Origin: Rhizobium grahamii | GTDB lineage: Bacteria; Pseudomonadota; Alphaproteobacteria; Rhizobiales; Rhizobiaceae | Assembly (NCBI RefSeq): GCF_009498215.1 | Contig: NZ_CP043498.1 | Span: 1-64,000, forward strand | Direction: 5' to 3' | Length of the DNA stretch: 64,000 nt | Part shown: in pieces, positions 53,816 through 63,278 of the stretch | Layout of the letters: each line of letters begins with the position of its first letter | Numbering within the stretch: position 1 is the stretch's first letter | Position numbers and translations under genes: made by a program | Notes under the pieces: model-generated | Told to the model about the DNA's origin: nothing | Database searches by the model: none | The model's input: only the letters and a program-made list of their open reading frames with translations

Positions 53816-54082
53816 CTACATTGGAAAGTCGGGGATGATCTCGCGGCGGGTCAGCTTGAGCGTCCTGTCAGGTTGCAGGATGTAGGTCTCCAAGACCTTG
53901 CTGCCGGTCTGATCGTAGAACGAGTTGTGAATCACGCTGCCCGGCGGTGATTTGGTGAGCTTGGTGCGTGGCTGCCCATTATAGGTGATGCTGCCGGGGA
54001 TCGGCTTGACCTCTTCGGTTTCGCCGGTCGTGCAGCCTGCCAGAACGGCGGCCGCCATGAGAATCGAAAGCAGCGTTTTCAT
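53816..54082 (-). CDS. Small lipoprotein
   Basis: The product is about 88 residues with a leader and lipobox MAAAVLAGC, so it is probably an outer-membrane lipoprotein. The mature part (GSITYNGQPRTKLTKSPPGS, then LQPDRTLKLTRREI) has no recognised domain but is found widely in Rhizobiales. The ATG at 54082 is used because a GGA box lies six bases upstream; an ATG at 54091 is possible. It is convergent with the HIBYL-CoA hydrolase-like gene. Confidence 0.75.
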   Translation of the reverse strand: MKTLLSILMAAAVLAGCTTGETEEVKPIPGSITYNGQPRTKLTKSPPGSVIHNSFYDQTGSKVLETYILQPDRTLKLTRREIIPDFPM

Positions 54083-54365
54083 CGTATTCATCCAGGTTGC
54101 GCGCCGTACTCCGTAATATGGCACCGCTCTCAAGAGCGCCAAGAGGCAGCGGATCATTCTGTCCAAAATACCGGTGCTGGATCATGAATATGAGAACATG
54201 CTTATATTGCGTAGGCGGCTTCATACCTTTTCATAGTGTCGCTCCCGGCCGCAATACTCCATCCTCAAAAGAGAAGAGCGTTTGAATATGCAAAAGAGGT
54301 AATGGACGAGGGAACTAAACTTGGCATTTCTCAGTTAATGTTGCGGTCAAACAAAGGAGAAGTGC

Positions 54366-54626
54366 ATGAAACGCCTCCTTCAGCTGGGAATACCTGCCTT
54401 CGCCACGGCCATCGCAGCCTTCACGCTTCCGGCATCCGCCTCGCTAGAATTCTCCAGCGACTACTCCGCGATCCAGCGCGATGACGTCGTACTCGCGCAA
54501 TACGCAGGCCCAGTTTCCTGTGTGCCGCAGGGTGCCCATTACGTCCCGTCGTTCATTCGAGCAATGGACGGAACGATCATTGGCGTCGGCTATATCGAGG
54601 TCGAAAGCACGGCGTCGGAGTGCTGA
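54366..54626 (+). CDS. Small secreted protein of unknown function
   Basis: The 86-residue protein has a signal peptide (LGIPAFATAIAAFTLPASAS) and a short mature part with two Cys near positions 52 and 86. An AAAGGAGA box precedes the ATG. I do not recognise a family. The 274-base gap before it is AT-rich at 54185-54235. Confidence 0.65.
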   Translation: MKRLLQLGIPAFATAIAAFTLPASASLEFSSDYSAIQRDDVVLAQYAGPVSCVPQGAHYVPSFIRAMDGTIIGVGYIEVESTASEC

Positions 54627-54953
54627 TTGTTTGCCGGTCGTTAACCATTGGCTGACGGCACTTGCGCGCCATTGCGTCGAAGCCGCCATGGTTCTTCCGC
54701 GTTTAGCTAAATCATTGGATTTTGAGAGAGAACCGACGAGGCTCGTCTGCTGGTTAGAGCAGAGGGTGACGAGCCTCTGACCATCATCATGATGGCTGAG
54801 TTCGTTCTAGCGACCTCGGGCTCGTGGAGACAATGCCCAATTTTGGGGTGTGAACCATTGCATTCCGCGACGGTTAAACGAAAATAAACCATCGACCTGT
54901 TTCGATACAGTTTGAACGAAAACAGACGGTTCTGCAGCGCAAAGAAGCTGTGA
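54627..54953. other. 327-base intergenic region with a long hairpin
   Basis: The region contains a hairpin at 54738-54777: outer arms gaggctcgtc / gacgagcctc, then an inner stem tgct / agca. The CtrA-type octamer TTAACCAT lies at 54641-54648. An AT-rich tract follows at 54870-54930. No protein gene is convincing. A terminator or a small RNA at the hairpin is possible. Confidence 0.5.
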
Positions 54954-55196
54954 CTAATGAAGCGAGAGCTTTGCTTCCTCAGCCGCTGCAACGAATTCAG
55001 CGCGCGCTTCCTCCAAGGTCTTACGGCCATCAAGTGCGGCACGGCATGTGCTGCGAGCCTTCAGATACCTCAGGCCGCGCACGCTTGGCCAAAATTCCGA
55101 CAGGCACTTCAATGCATCGAACGGCCCGGACACGGTATGTGCACCGACGGTCTCGAAGCCCACGCGGATCGGGTCGTTCCATTTTTCGTTTGCCAT
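54954..55196 (-). CDS. DUF982 family protein
   Basis: The 80-residue protein matches DUF982, a small family found mainly in Rhizobiales: VGFETVGAHTVSGPFDALKC, LSEFWPSVRGLRYLKARSTC, and EEARAEFVAAAEEAKLSL. The function is unknown. GGAGG precedes the ATG at 55196. The frame extends to 55259 but the extra part is not family-like. Confidence 0.85.
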   Translation of the reverse strand: MANEKWNDPIRVGFETVGAHTVSGPFDALKCLSEFWPSVRGLRYLKARSTCRAALDGRKTLEEARAEFVAAAEEAKLSLH

Positions 55197-55331
55197 CGGC
55201 GAACTCCTCCATTTGTTCACGCCTGAGATGCGCGGCGCGCTCGCTCCTCCTGCGAACAAGTGCGCAGGGGTATTTTAGCGACAATTCAAAAACCCGCAAA
55301 TGGGAAATGTTCGCTGTGGATTGTGGGAAAC

Positions 55332-55362
55332 AGGCCTCCCCCTATCAGTTCGGGAGAGGCCT
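55332..55362 (-). terminator. Hairpin after the small exported gene
   Basis: Arms aggcctcccc and ggg-a-gaggcct, seven outer pairs plus a GC-rich inner part, lie just after the stop of the minus-strand gene. The T tract is weak. Confidence 0.45.
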
Positions 55363-55368
55363 TCGAGA

Positions 55369-55629
55369 TCAATCGCAGACGCGCGTGGTTCTGGTCACGA
55401 CGCGTCCATGCTCGTGATAGCGGACGGTCTTGGTCCGGCAATCGTAACGAACCGGGCGATGGCGGTACCAGTCGCGCGAATGATAGTATCTGTCCGAATG
55501 ACCATAGTACGGGCGATGATGATAGCCGGGCTGGCCGACGGTAACGCTGAAGCTGTCGGCAAAGGATGGTGCCGCTGTCGCTGCGAGCGAGCCGATGGCG
55601 ATGACGGCTGCGGTAATTAGCTTTCTCAT
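55369..55629 (-). CDS. Small exported His/Tyr/Arg-rich protein
   Basis: The 86-residue protein has a signal peptide (LITAAVIAIGSLAATAAPSFA). The mature part is rich in His, Tyr and Arg (YHHRPYYGHSDRYYHSRDWY) with two Cys near the ends. Such proteins are common in the rhizobial envelope; metal binding is possible but not shown. CGGAGG precedes the ATG at 55629. Confidence 0.75.
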   Translation of the reverse strand: MRKLITAAVIAIGSLAATAAPSFADSFSVTVGQPGYHHRPYYGHSDRYYHSRDWYRHRPVRYDCRTKTVRYHEHGRVVTRTTRVCD

Positions 55630-55856
55630 TTGGACCTCCGTTATGTAGCCCTGGTTCAACGCATCAGTTGCGTGATTGTTTCCAGGATAGACGGACGGCC
55701 ATGAACCTAAGCTGATGGTCTCGTTCATGAAACGGTCATTTTAGGAGACGGAGAGATGCCAGCGTGGGCCGGCCTCTTGCGCGAAATCTGCGCGCGCGAC
55801 GGAGCGAACGGCAGCCCGGAGGGCTGTTATCGCGTCGATTTTTTTAGAAAGAAAAC

Positions 55857-55931
55857 TGGTGCTGCCGAGTGGGATTGAACCACCGACCTCACCCTTACCA
55901 AGGGTGTGCTCTACCACTGAGCTACGGCAGC
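55857..55931 (-). tRNA. tRNA-Thr (anticodon GGT)
   Basis: The minus strand folds into a full cloverleaf: acceptor GCTGCCG / CGGCAGC, D-arm with AGTGGTAGAGC, anticodon stem CACCC / GGGTG with loop TTGGTAA, T-loop TTCAATC, discriminator A and an encoded CCA. Anticodon GGT reads Thr codons ACC/ACT. Confidence 0.97.
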
Positions 55932-56080
55932 AGGTGCGACGCGCAACCGAAGCGGCTGCATTGCGTGAACGGGGCGGCTATTGCCACAGCTTTTGCATGA
56001 GCGCAAGCTTCAATTTCCATTCTCGTGCAGAATAAACGTATCCACTTTTGGATCCGCGCGAATTCGGTTAAGTCTCCGGC

Positions 56081-56275
56081 ATGAGCGAAGATACTGAAAA
56101 CAGCCAGCACAGCCGCAAAGCGGAGATCGAACGCCAGGCGAAACTGCGCCGTGAAAGGGCTGCCGAAAAACTTCGGGAAAACCTCTCCCGCAGAAAACAG
56201 CAGACCCGCGCCCGCCGATCAGGGCAGGCCGATGAGACGAATGGGCTTCCTGCCGCAAAAATGGACGAATCGTAA
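56081..56275 (+). CDS. Small Arg/Glu-rich protein upstream of murA
   Basis: The 64-residue cytoplasmic protein is highly charged and helical (IERQAKLRRERAAEKLRENL, then SRRKQQTRARRSGQ). It has no known domain, but an ORF of this type at this place is a regular feature before murA in Rhizobiales. The codon use matches neighbours. It could be a membrane-proximal or nucleic-acid-binding factor; this is not known. Confidence 0.7.
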   Translation: MSEDTENSQHSRKAEIERQAKLRRERAAEKLRENLSRRKQQTRARRSGQADETNGLPAAKMDES

Positions 56276-56378
56276 TGTTCGGTTCACGGCGAATTGAAGC
56301 CCCCGCTAATTTCGTCTAAACACCCGCATCCTTTTAAAGACAGCCTTTCGGAAAGGCGGGCATTGCCCGTAAGCGCAC

Positions 56379-57671
56379 ATGGATCGTATCAGAATTGTCG
56401 GCGGTAATGAGCTTAACGGCATCATTCCGATTTCCGGCGCCAAGAATGCCGCCCTGCCGTTGATGATTGCGTCGCTGCTCACCAGCGATACCCTGACGCT
56501 CGAAAACGTGCCGCATCTGGCCGACGTCGAGCAGTTGCTGCGTATCCTCGGCAATCACGGTGTCGACGTGTCGGTCAACGGTCGTCGCGAACGCCAGGAA
56601 GATAGTTACTCCCGCACCATCCACTTCACCTGCCGTACCATCGTCGATACCACCGCTCCCTACGAGCTGGTCTCGAAGATGCGCGCTTCCTTCTGGGTCA
56701 TCGGTCCGCTCTTGGCGCGTGAAGGCCAGTGCAGAGTCTCGCTGCCTGGCGGTTGCGCCATCGGCACGCGTCCGGTCGATCTTTTCCTCGAAGGTTTGAC
56801 GGCGCTCGGCGCCAACCTCGAGATCGACGGTGGCTACGTCAATGCAACCGCTCCCAGGGGCGGCTTGATCGGCGCGAAATACACCTTCCCGAAGGTGTCC
56901 GTCGGTGCCACCCACGTAATGATGATGGCGGCAACGCTTGCCCGCGGCACGACCGTCATCGGCAATGCTGCCCGCGAGCCTGAAGTGGTTGATCTCGCCA
57001 ACTGCCTGATTGCCATGGGTGCCAAGATCTCCGGCGCAGGCACAAGCACGATCACGATCGAAGGCGTTACCTCGCTCTCGGGTGCGCGCCACCGCGTTCT
57101 GCCCGACCGCATCGAGACCGGCACTTACGCAATGGCCGTTGCCATGACCGGCGGCGACGTCGTTCTCGAGAACACCGACATAGCTTTGCTCGACACCGCA
57201 CTGGAAACACTGCGCCGTGCCGGCGCGGAGGTTTCGGCGACCAACAACGGCATGCGCATCCGTCGCAACGGCGCTGGCATCAAGCCCGTCGATGTCGTCA
57301 CGGATCCGTTCCCGGGCTTCCCGACCGACCTGCAGGCACAGTTCATGGCGCTCATGACCCGCTCGACGGGCGTGTCGCACATCACCGAGACCATTTTCGA
57401 AAACCGCTTCATGCACGTTCAGGAGCTGGCCCGCCTCGGCGCGAAGATTTCGCTTTCGGGCCAGACGGCCAAGATCGAAGGTGTTTCCCGCCTGAAGGGC
57501 GCGCCTGTCATGGCCACCGATCTGCGCGCTTCGGTTTCGTTGGTCATCGCCGGCCTTGCCGCCGAAGGCGAGACGATGGTGTCGCGTGTCTATCATCTCG
57601 ATCGCGGCTTTGAGCGTCTCGAAGAGAAGCTCACCCGCTGCGGCGCGATCGTCGAACGCGTCAGCGAGTAA
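56379..57671 (+). CDS. murA: UDP-N-acetylglucosamine 1-carboxyvinyltransferase
   Basis: The 430-residue enzyme carries out the first committed step of peptidoglycan synthesis by transferring enolpyruvyl to UDP-GlcNAc. Motifs are [20 protein letters not shown] at the start, the catalytic Cys in [19 protein letters not shown] (near residue 126, fosfomycin-sensitive type), and [19 protein letters not shown]. It starts the conserved cluster that runs to yacG. Confidence 0.97.
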   Translation: MDRIRIVGGNELNGIIPISGAKNAALPLMIASLLTSDTLTLENVPHLADVEQLLRILGNHGVDVSVNGRRERQEDSYSRTIHFTCRTIVDTTAPYELVSKMRASFWVIGPLLAREGQCRVSLPGGCAIGTRPVDLFLEGLTALGANLEIDGGYVNATAPRGGLIGAKYTFPKVSVGATHVMMMAATLARGTTVIGNAAREPEVVDLANCLIAMGAKISGAGTSTITIEGVTSLSGARHRVLPDRIETGTYAMAVAMTGGDVVLENTDIALLDTALETLRRAGAEVSATNNGMRIRRNGAGIKPVDVVTDPFPGFPTDLQAQFMALMTRSTGVSHITETIFENRFMHVQELARLGAKISLSGQTAKIEGVSRLKGAPVMATDLRASVSLVIAGLAAEGETMVSRVYHLDRGFERLEEKLTRCGAIVERVSE

Positions 57672-57728
57672 GCGAAGGTCTTCCTTCGCCTTTGATCTTG
57701 GTTGCGCATTGCGTTTGCGCGCCTTATG

Positions 57729-57779
57729 TCCCTTGTCTGACGGCATCGCCAATCCTGGCGATGCCCATGCGACAAGGGA
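57729..57779 (+). promoter_or_regulatory. Nested hairpin between murA and DUF2948
   Basis: Outer arms tcccttgtc / gacaaggga (57729-57737 and 57771-57779) enclose inner arms ggcatcgcc / ggcgatgcc (57742-57750 and 57757-57765) with a six-base loop. The outer right arm includes the AAGGG ribosome site of the DUF2948 gene, so the structure could mask it. It may also act as a weak murA terminator. Confidence 0.5.
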
Positions 57780-57789
57780 TGCAGCCTGA

Positions 57790-58227
57790 ATGACCGACCT
57801 GAAGCTTGTGGCGCTCGATAGCGAAGATCTGGCCGTCGTTTCTGCGCACATGCAGGACAGCGTTTTCAAGGTTGCAGACATCGCCTGGTCGCCACGCGAC
57901 GAGCAGTTCTCGATCGCCGCCAATCGGTTCGTCTGGGAAGAAGCCGGAAAGAAGCGGAAGGGTTTCGAGCGCCGTCGCGCCGCTCTCGCCTTCAAACGCG
58001 TCATCGCCGTTCGCTCCGTCGGCATCGACCAGAAGAACCGTGACGAAGTCCTGTCGCTGCTCGCCATCAGGTTCGAGCAGAAGGGCGATGGGCCTGATGG
58101 CACGATCGAACTGGCTCTTGCCGGCACGGCAACCATTGCCCTCGACGTCGAATGCATTGAAGTTCAGCTTGCGGATATCGGCGGAGCATGGGAAACCGGC
58201 TCCAAGCCGCGCCATCCAGGCGCGTAA
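57790..58227 (+). CDS. DUF2948 family protein
   Basis: The 145-residue cytoplasmic protein matches the alphaproteobacterial DUF2948: LKLVALDSEDLAVVSAHMQD, VADIAWSPRDEQFSIAANRF, and IALDVECIEVQLADIGGAWE. The function is unknown. It sits between murA and hisD, as in other Rhizobiales. Confidence 0.87.
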   Translation: MTDLKLVALDSEDLAVVSAHMQDSVFKVADIAWSPRDEQFSIAANRFVWEEAGKKRKGFERRRAALAFKRVIAVRSVGIDQKNRDEVLSLLAIRFEQKGDGPDGTIELALAGTATIALDVECIEVQLADIGGAWETGSKPRHPGA

Positions 58228-58263
58228 TCTGCATCGATCGGCATACGAAAAGGAATATCGGCG

Positions 58264-59562
58264 TTGGCACTCTGGCTTGATCAGCAATCCGAAGGCTTCG
58301 AGCGGCAGTTTGCCGCCTTCCTGACGACGAAGCGGGAAGTCTCGGAAGACGTGAATACGGTCGTGCGCGCCATCATCGATGATGTCCGCCTGCGCGGCGA
58401 CGCCGCCCTTGCCAAATATTCGAAGAAGTTCGACGGCATCGATTTCGCGACGACGCCGATGCGTGTCAGTGAAGCGGAAATCGATGCTGCTGTCGAGGCG
58501 GTGCCCGCCGAAGTTCTCGGAGCCCTCAAGGTTGCCGCCGTGCGCATCGAGTCGCACCATCGCCGGCAGTTGCCGAAGGATGATATCTACGAGGACGACA
58601 TGGGTGTCGGCCTCGGATCCCGCTGGACAGCGATCGAGGCTGTCGGTCTCTATGTCCCAGGCGGCACTGCAAGCTACCCGAGTTCGGTCCTGATGAATGC
58701 CGTGCCGGCGAAGGTCGCAGGCGTCGATCGTATCGTCATCGCTGTTCCGGCGACCGGTGGCGCGGTCAATCCGGCGGTACTGGCCGCGGCAAAGCTTGCG
58801 GGCGTCACCGAGATTTATCGCATCGGCGGTGCTCAGGCGATCGCCGCCCTTGCTTATGGCACTGAAACGATCGCCCCGGTCGCCAAGATCACCGGCCCCG
58901 GCAACGCCTATGTGGCGGCTGCAAAGCGCCATGTCTTCGGTACTGTCGGCATCGACATGATCGCCGGGCCGTCAGAGGTCCTGGTCATTGCCGACAAGGA
59001 CAACAATCCGGATTGGATCGCCGCCGACCTGCTCGCGCAGGCGGAGCATGATGCTGGCGCACAATCCATCCTGATGACTGACGATGCCGAGTTCGGCCGG
59101 TTGGTCGAAGCCGCTGTCGAACGGCAGCTGAAGACCCTCAACCGCGCGGATACGGCCGCTGCGAGCTGGCGTGATTTCGGCGCTGTCATTCTCGTCAGCA
59201 ACTTCAAGGATGCCATCCCGCTCGCCAATCGCATCGCGCCGGAGCATCTGGAACTGGCTGTTGCCGATCCGGACGCGCTTCTCGATCGTGTTCGCAATGC
59301 CGGCGCGATCTTTGTCGGCGCGCATACGCCGGAGGTGATCGGCGATTATATCGGCGGCTCGAACCACGTGCTACCGACGGCGCGCTCGGCTCGCTTCTCC
59401 TCCGGCCTTTCCGTCCTCGATTTCGTCAAGCGCACCTCGATCCTGCGCCTCGGTCCCGAGCAGCTTCGCACGCTCGGACCGGCCGCGATCGCGCTTGCCG
59501 TCTCCGAGGGCCTCGACGCGCATGCACGGTCGGTCGCGATCCGTCTCAATCTGGAAAGGTAA
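58264..59562 (+). CDS. hisD: Histidinol dehydrogenase
   Basis: The 432-residue zinc enzyme oxidises histidinol to histidine in two steps. Motifs are VGLYVPGGTASYPSSVLMN, ITGPGNAYVAAAKRHVFGTV, GIDMIAGPSEVLVIAD, with metal ligands in QAEHDAGAQ, and SNHVLPTARSARFSSGLSV. It begins with TTG at 58264, since homologues start at this MALWLDQ. It is four bases before the UPF0262 gene. Confidence 0.96.
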   Translation: MALWLDQQSEGFERQFAAFLTTKREVSEDVNTVVRAIIDDVRLRGDAALAKYSKKFDGIDFATTPMRVSEAEIDAAVEAVPAEVLGALKVAAVRIESHHRRQLPKDDIYEDDMGVGLGSRWTAIEAVGLYVPGGTASYPSSVLMNAVPAKVAGVDRIVIAVPATGGAVNPAVLAAAKLAGVTEIYRIGGAQAIAALAYGTETIAPVAKITGPGNAYVAAAKRHVFGTVGIDMIAGPSEVLVIADKDNNPDWIAADLLAQAEHDAGAQSILMTDDAEFGRLVEAAVERQLKTLNRADTAAASWRDFGAVILVSNFKDAIPLANRIAPEHLELAVADPDALLDRVRNAGAIFVGAHTPEVIGDYIGGSNHVLPTARSARFSSGLSVLDFVKRTSILRLGPEQLRTLGPAAIALAVSEGLDAHARSVAIRLNLER

Positions 59563-59565
59563 GGG

Positions 59566-60039
59566 ATGGCGGCGGGCGATTACCGGCTTTGCGACGTCGT
59601 TCTTGACGACACCATCGGCCGATCGACGCCCGATGTCGAGCATGAGCGCGCCGTCGCCATCTTCGACCTCATCGAGGAAAACAGTTTCACGCCGCTGGGT
59701 CACGCCGGCGGCCCCTACCGTCTCAACATCTCGCTGGCGAATGCCAAGCTCGTCTTCTCCATCACGACCGAGGGCGGCGAGGCGGTCGCCACGCATATCC
59801 TCTCGCTGACCCCGTTCCGCCGGATCGTGAAGGACTACTTCATGATCTGCGAAAGCTACTACGAAGCGATCCGTTCGGCGTCGCCGAGCCGCATCGAAGC
59901 GATCGACATGGGTCGGCGCGGCATTCACAACGAGGGTTCGCAGACGCTGAAGGATAGGCTGAACGGCAAGATCGACGTCGATTTCGATACCGCCCGGCGG
60001 CTCTTCACGCTGGTCTGCGTGCTTTACTGGCGCGGATGA
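59566..60039 (+). CDS. UPF0262 family protein
   Basis: The 157-residue protein matches UPF0262: [60 protein letters not shown], and [17 protein letters not shown]. The role is unknown. It lies three bases after hisD and overlaps the phosphatase gene by four bases (ATGA). Confidence 0.9.
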   Translation: MAAGDYRLCDVVLDDTIGRSTPDVEHERAVAIFDLIEENSFTPLGHAGGPYRLNISLANAKLVFSITTEGGEAVATHILSLTPFRRIVKDYFMICESYYEAIRSASPSRIEAIDMGRRGIHNEGSQTLKDRLNGKIDVDFDTARRLFTLVCVLYWRG

Positions 60040-60521
60040 CAGCGATGGAACCGGAAGCCGAAAGACGCGAGGGGATACGACCGGGCGCGGTTCTCTTCAT
60101 GTGCGGCATGAATGCCATCCGCTCGCCGATGGCCGAAGCATTGGCGCGTCATCTTCTGCCTAGAAACACCTATATACGCTCGGCAGGTGTCCGCGCCGGC
60201 GAGCGTGATCCCTTCGTCGATGTAGTGCTCGATGAAATTGGTCTGTCTCTCGGGCGTCATCATCCGCATACGCTGGAGGAGCTCGAGGATGACTACTTCG
60301 ATCTCATCATCACGCTGTCTCCGCAGGCCCATCATGCGGCGCTGGAGCTGACGCGGTCGAACGCGGTCGACGTGGTCTACTGGCCGACGATGGACCCGAC
60401 CGTCGCGCAAGGCACGCGCGAGCAGATTCTGGACAGCTACCGGGAGGTCCGCGACCATCTGCGCGATCTCATCGAGAGCCGGCTACTCAACAGAAATGGT
60501 ATTGCCGCGCAATCGGCGTGA
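60036..60521 (+). CDS. Low molecular weight protein-tyrosine phosphatase / arsenate reductase-like
   Basis: The 161-residue protein has the LMW-PTP loop CGMNAIRS (C-x5-R) and the later acid in [12 protein letters not shown] where the general acid Asp is expected. It can be a phosphatase or an ArsC-like reductase; the family call is secure but the substrate is not. It is translationally coupled to UPF0262. Confidence 0.85.
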   Translation: MTAMEPEAERREGIRPGAVLFMCGMNAIRSPMAEALARHLLPRNTYIRSAGVRAGERDPFVDVVLDEIGLSLGRHHPHTLEELEDDYFDLIITLSPQAHHAALELTRSNAVDVVYWPTMDPTVAQGTREQILDSYREVRDHLRDLIESRLLNRNGIAAQSA

Positions 60522-60639
60522 AACAAATAACGGAAAGCCAATCAACGAGGTTCACAAACCCCCGCTGATTGTGTAGTTTCCGCCCAAATTTTGGCGCGGC
60601 TACCGCCGCCAATTCAACCTGTAGGAAGAAAACCCTTAT

Positions 60640-60858
60640 ATGCCTAAAGAAGAAGTCCTCGAATTTCCGGGTATCGTCACCGAACTTCTGCCGAATGCGA
60701 CGTTCCGCGTGAAGCTCGAAAACGAGCACGAGATCATCGCCCACACGGCAGGCCGCATGCGCAAGAACCGCATCCGTGTTCTGGCGGGCGACAAGGTGCT
60801 CGTGGAAATGACGCCGTACGACCTCACCAAGGGCCGCATCACCTACCGTTTCAAGTAA
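60640..60858 (+). CDS. infA: Translation initiation factor IF-1
   Basis: The 72-residue OB-fold protein has [40 protein letters not shown], and a Lys/Arg-rich C-terminus ([10 protein letters not shown]). It binds the ribosome A site. The length and sequence are as expected. Confidence 0.97.
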   Translation: MPKEEVLEFPGIVTELLPNATFRVKLENEHEIIAHTAGRMRKNRIRVLAGDKVLVEMTPYDLTKGRITYRFK

Positions 60859-60913
60859 ACGCGGACCGAAAGCTCAGGGCTTTCGCCTTCATTCGCCCGG
60901 TGGTCGAGGTTTC

Positions 60914-61534
60914 ATGGCGCTCAAATACAAGCTCATTTTGGCTTCCGGCTCGCCCCGTCGGGTCGATCTGCTGAACCAGGCGGGCATCGAACCATCGCGC
61001 CTGATGCCGATGGATATCGACGAGGCGCCGAAGAAGTCCGAGCATCCACGGTCTCTGGCGCGCCGCCTTTCGACCGAAAAGGCCGAAGCGGCGCTGGCGG
61101 CGATCAAGGGCGACATGACCTGGAAGGGCAGCTATATCCTGGCCGCCGACACGGTCGTCGCCGTTGGGCGGCGTATCCTCGGCAAGGCCGAGTTCGCGGA
61201 CGAAGCGTCCGCGTCGCTCTACCTGCTCTCCGGACGCAGTCACTGGGTCTACACGGGCGTCTGTCTGATAACGCCGGATCGCAAGGTCCGTCAGAAGATC
61301 GTCGAGACCAAGGTGCGGTTCAAGCGGCTGTCCGGTTTCGAGATCGAGAACTACCTGGCGTCAGGCCAGTGGCGCGGCAAGGCCGGCGCTTACGGTATCC
61401 AGGGGCTGGCCGGCACGTTCGTGCAGAAGATGGTCGGTTCCTATACCAACGTCGTCGGTTTGCCGCTTTACGAGACCATTTTGCTTCTGACCGGCGAGGG
61501 CTTCGACGTCCACAGCCGGTGGCCCGAGGCTTGA
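60914..61534 (+). CDS. maf: Maf-like nucleoside triphosphate pyrophosphatase
   Basis: The 206-residue protein has the Maf motif [36 protein letters not shown], and the Tyr/Gly-rich [20 protein letters not shown]. The family hydrolyses nucleoside triphosphates to monophosphates in quality control or division control. It lies between infA and yacG. Confidence 0.92.
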   Translation: MALKYKLILASGSPRRVDLLNQAGIEPSRLMPMDIDEAPKKSEHPRSLARRLSTEKAEAALAAIKGDMTWKGSYILAADTVVAVGRRILGKAEFADEASASLYLLSGRSHWVYTGVCLITPDRKVRQKIVETKVRFKRLSGFEIENYLASGQWRGKAGAYGIQGLAGTFVQKMVGSYTNVVGLPLYETILLLTGEGFDVHSRWPEA

Positions 61535-61566
61535 AGCCGGCGGGTCGAAAACCCGAAGGATGAACC

Positions 61567-61776
61567 ATGCCCGATGAAACCAGGCAGAGCGCCAAGATCG
61601 AACCGCTGCGCAAGGCGCGCCCATGCCCGGAGTGCAGCACGCCCTCGCAGCGCGAGCACTATCCTTTCTGCTCGAACCGTTGCCGAGAAATCGATCTTGC
61701 GCGCTGGTTGAAAGGTTCCTACGCAATACCTGTTGCGGAAGATGAGACGAAAGCCGAGTACCCCGACGAGAACTGA
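61567..61776 (+). CDS. yacG: DNA gyrase inhibitor YacG
   Basis: The 69-residue zinc protein has four Cys in CPEC and CSNRC, then the acidic [18 protein letters not shown]. YacG binds gyrase in E. coli; the role here is inferred by homology. It directly follows maf. Confidence 0.92.
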   Translation: MPDETRQSAKIEPLRKARPCPECSTPSQREHYPFCSNRCREIDLARWLKGSYAIPVAEDETKAEYPDEN

Positions 61777-61957
61777 TCATGTTTCCCACTCGGGAAGCCG
61801 TTCAATTCGTTCAGTAATTCGGAAAATTCACAGGCCCGTCAAAAAACTCTCATTTGGCGCTTGCCATGGCCGAACAAGATGTTATAACCCCGCTCGCTTC
61901 CGGGGAAAACCAAACCCCCGCAGCTCTCAAGTACGAGAGATGTGCCGAAGCAGGAAT

Positions 61958-62033
61958 GCCCAGATAGCTCAGTTGGTAGAGCAGCGGATTGAAAATCCGC
62001 GTGTCCGTGGTTCAAATCCGCGTCTGGGCACCA
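61958..62033 (+). tRNA. tRNA-Phe (anticodon GAA)
   Basis: The acceptor GCCCAGA / TCTGGGC, D-arm AGCTCAGTTGGTAGAGC, anticodon stem GCGGA / TCCGC with loop TTGAAAA, T-loop TTCAAAT and encoded ACCA give a full 76-base cloverleaf. Anticodon GAA reads Phe. Confidence 0.98.
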
Positions 62034-62202
62034 CTACCTTAGATCCGATTTTCTGAGCAGATTTCTTATCTTCCGGTGTTCTCATTGTGAGTTCAATCGC
62101 GGTTTGCGTGATTTGCCGTCGCCCCCGCTGGACTCCGGCCGGTGCAAGCCTGTAGGTGCTGGGGGATGGTTCATCTGGCGGCGGATTCGGAGCGGCAACG
62201 AC

Positions 62203-62463
62203 ATGGCTAAGAAGCAGAAGATCGAGCATTCGGAACTGTCCGGCGAGTTCACCGATGACGATGTCACTGTGCTGGTCGATATCTCCCGTCCGGCCGGAAC
62301 CAACGGCGACTGGAAGCTCGAAGTCGTGACGCAGGACGAGGATCTGATCGAGTGGGAAGAGGGTTTTGCGACCGATCGCGAAGCCTTCGACGAGTTTCTG
62401 GCAACCGTCGAACGCGAAGGCATCCGGACCTTTCTTGAAGACACGGATCCGTCGATCCACTAA
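62203..62463 (+). CDS. Acidic hypothetical protein
   Basis: The 86-residue protein is acidic (SELSGEFTDDDVTVLVDISR, then EDLIEWEEGFATDREAFDEF) with no membrane segment. A GGAG box precedes the ATG. It is the first gene downstream of tRNA-Phe. I do not recognise a family; similar conserved ORFs occur in Rhizobiales. Confidence 0.65.
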   Translation: MAKKQKIEHSELSGEFTDDDVTVLVDISRPAGTNGDWKLEVVTQDEDLIEWEEGFATDREAFDEFLATVEREGIRTFLEDTDPSIH

Positions 62464-62589
62464 CTTCTCCTGGTGAAATGTCGCTCTATAGACAGAAAAT
62501 GTCGTATATGATAAATCGCGAAAATAATACGAAACTAAAGTGAGCGACTTCGAAGATTAGTGCGCGAAAAACGCGCCGGGAACAGCCAA

Positions 62590-62841
62590 ATGAAAGCGTC
62601 GGAATACAGAGCCGCTATTGCAGTGGTCGGACTGACTGCTGCCGCCGTGGAAAAGCTGTTCGGTGTGGACCAGCTGACCAGCCGCCGTTGGGCGTCCGGT
62701 GAGCTGGAGGTTCCGCGCGCTGTTTCGCTGTGCCTGCTTCTCATGGCATCTCACAACACGTCGGTTGTACAGGCGCAGATACTGGCGGATGGGGCTGATG
62801 ACTCCCTGGTCGGCTATCTCGCCGCCGGTCACGCCGCCTGA
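62590..62841 (+). CDS. Small hypothetical protein with a helix-turn-helix-like N-terminus
   Basis: The 83-residue protein opens YRAAIAVVGLTAAAVEKLFG then VDQLTSRRWASGELEVP, which resembles a Cro/YdaS-type helix-turn-helix. The C-terminal half is Ala/Leu-rich. DNA binding is a guess. A GGGA box precedes the ATG. The region upstream (62470-62560) is AT-rich. Confidence 0.55.
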   Translation: MKASEYRAAIAVVGLTAAAVEKLFGVDQLTSRRWASGELEVPRAVSLCLLLMASHNTSVVQAQILADGADDSLVGYLAAGHAA

Positions 62842-62846
62842 TCGTC

Positions 62847-63095
62847 TCAGGCGGCTGACGTCTTCGCCATCTGTCTCAGGACATCCAGTAGAGCCCTAGC
62901 GTCGTCATTGGCCGCCAGCGTCTGCAGGCGTTCCTCCGCGAGGCAGATGATTGCTTGCAGGCACTCCCGCTCGCCCCAGGTGGCAGCCGTCGACGCCGCC
63001 ACGAGATCCTCAAACGCAAATTGCATGGCGTCCTGGCAGCGGATATCCCGATCCGGATCGTCGTCGGTGACAAACGGCTTGTAGATGTCTCTCAT
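62847..63095 (-). CDS. Hypothetical protein
   Basis: The 82-residue acidic protein (YKPFVTDDDPDRDIRCQDAM, then ECLQAIICLAEERLQTLAAN) has no recognised domain. It is convergent with the helix-turn-helix-like gene, five bases away. Codon use is compatible with a gene. Confidence 0.55.
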   Translation of the reverse strand: MRDIYKPFVTDDDPDRDIRCQDAMQFAFEDLVAASTAATWGERECLQAIICLAEERLQTLAANDDARALLDVLRQMAKTSAA

Positions 63096-63278
63096 CTCAT
63101 GCCCCGCATATTGGCTGTGGCATCATCATAGCAGCTTGGTCTTAATGAAGTCCTGACGGAACGAGGGATGTGTCATCAAAACGCACAGTAAGAGCGACAT
63201 CGGTGGATAACTGGTCTCCATTCTCATCGGGGCGATACAATGGTAATACTGTCCCTCCCAAAGAGGAGGGGAAAAACT

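Noticed and set aside
55801..55856. Terminator before tRNA-Thr from cagccc / gggctg and a T7 tract
   Set aside because: The T tract lies about 14 bases beyond the short stem, too far for a standard terminator.
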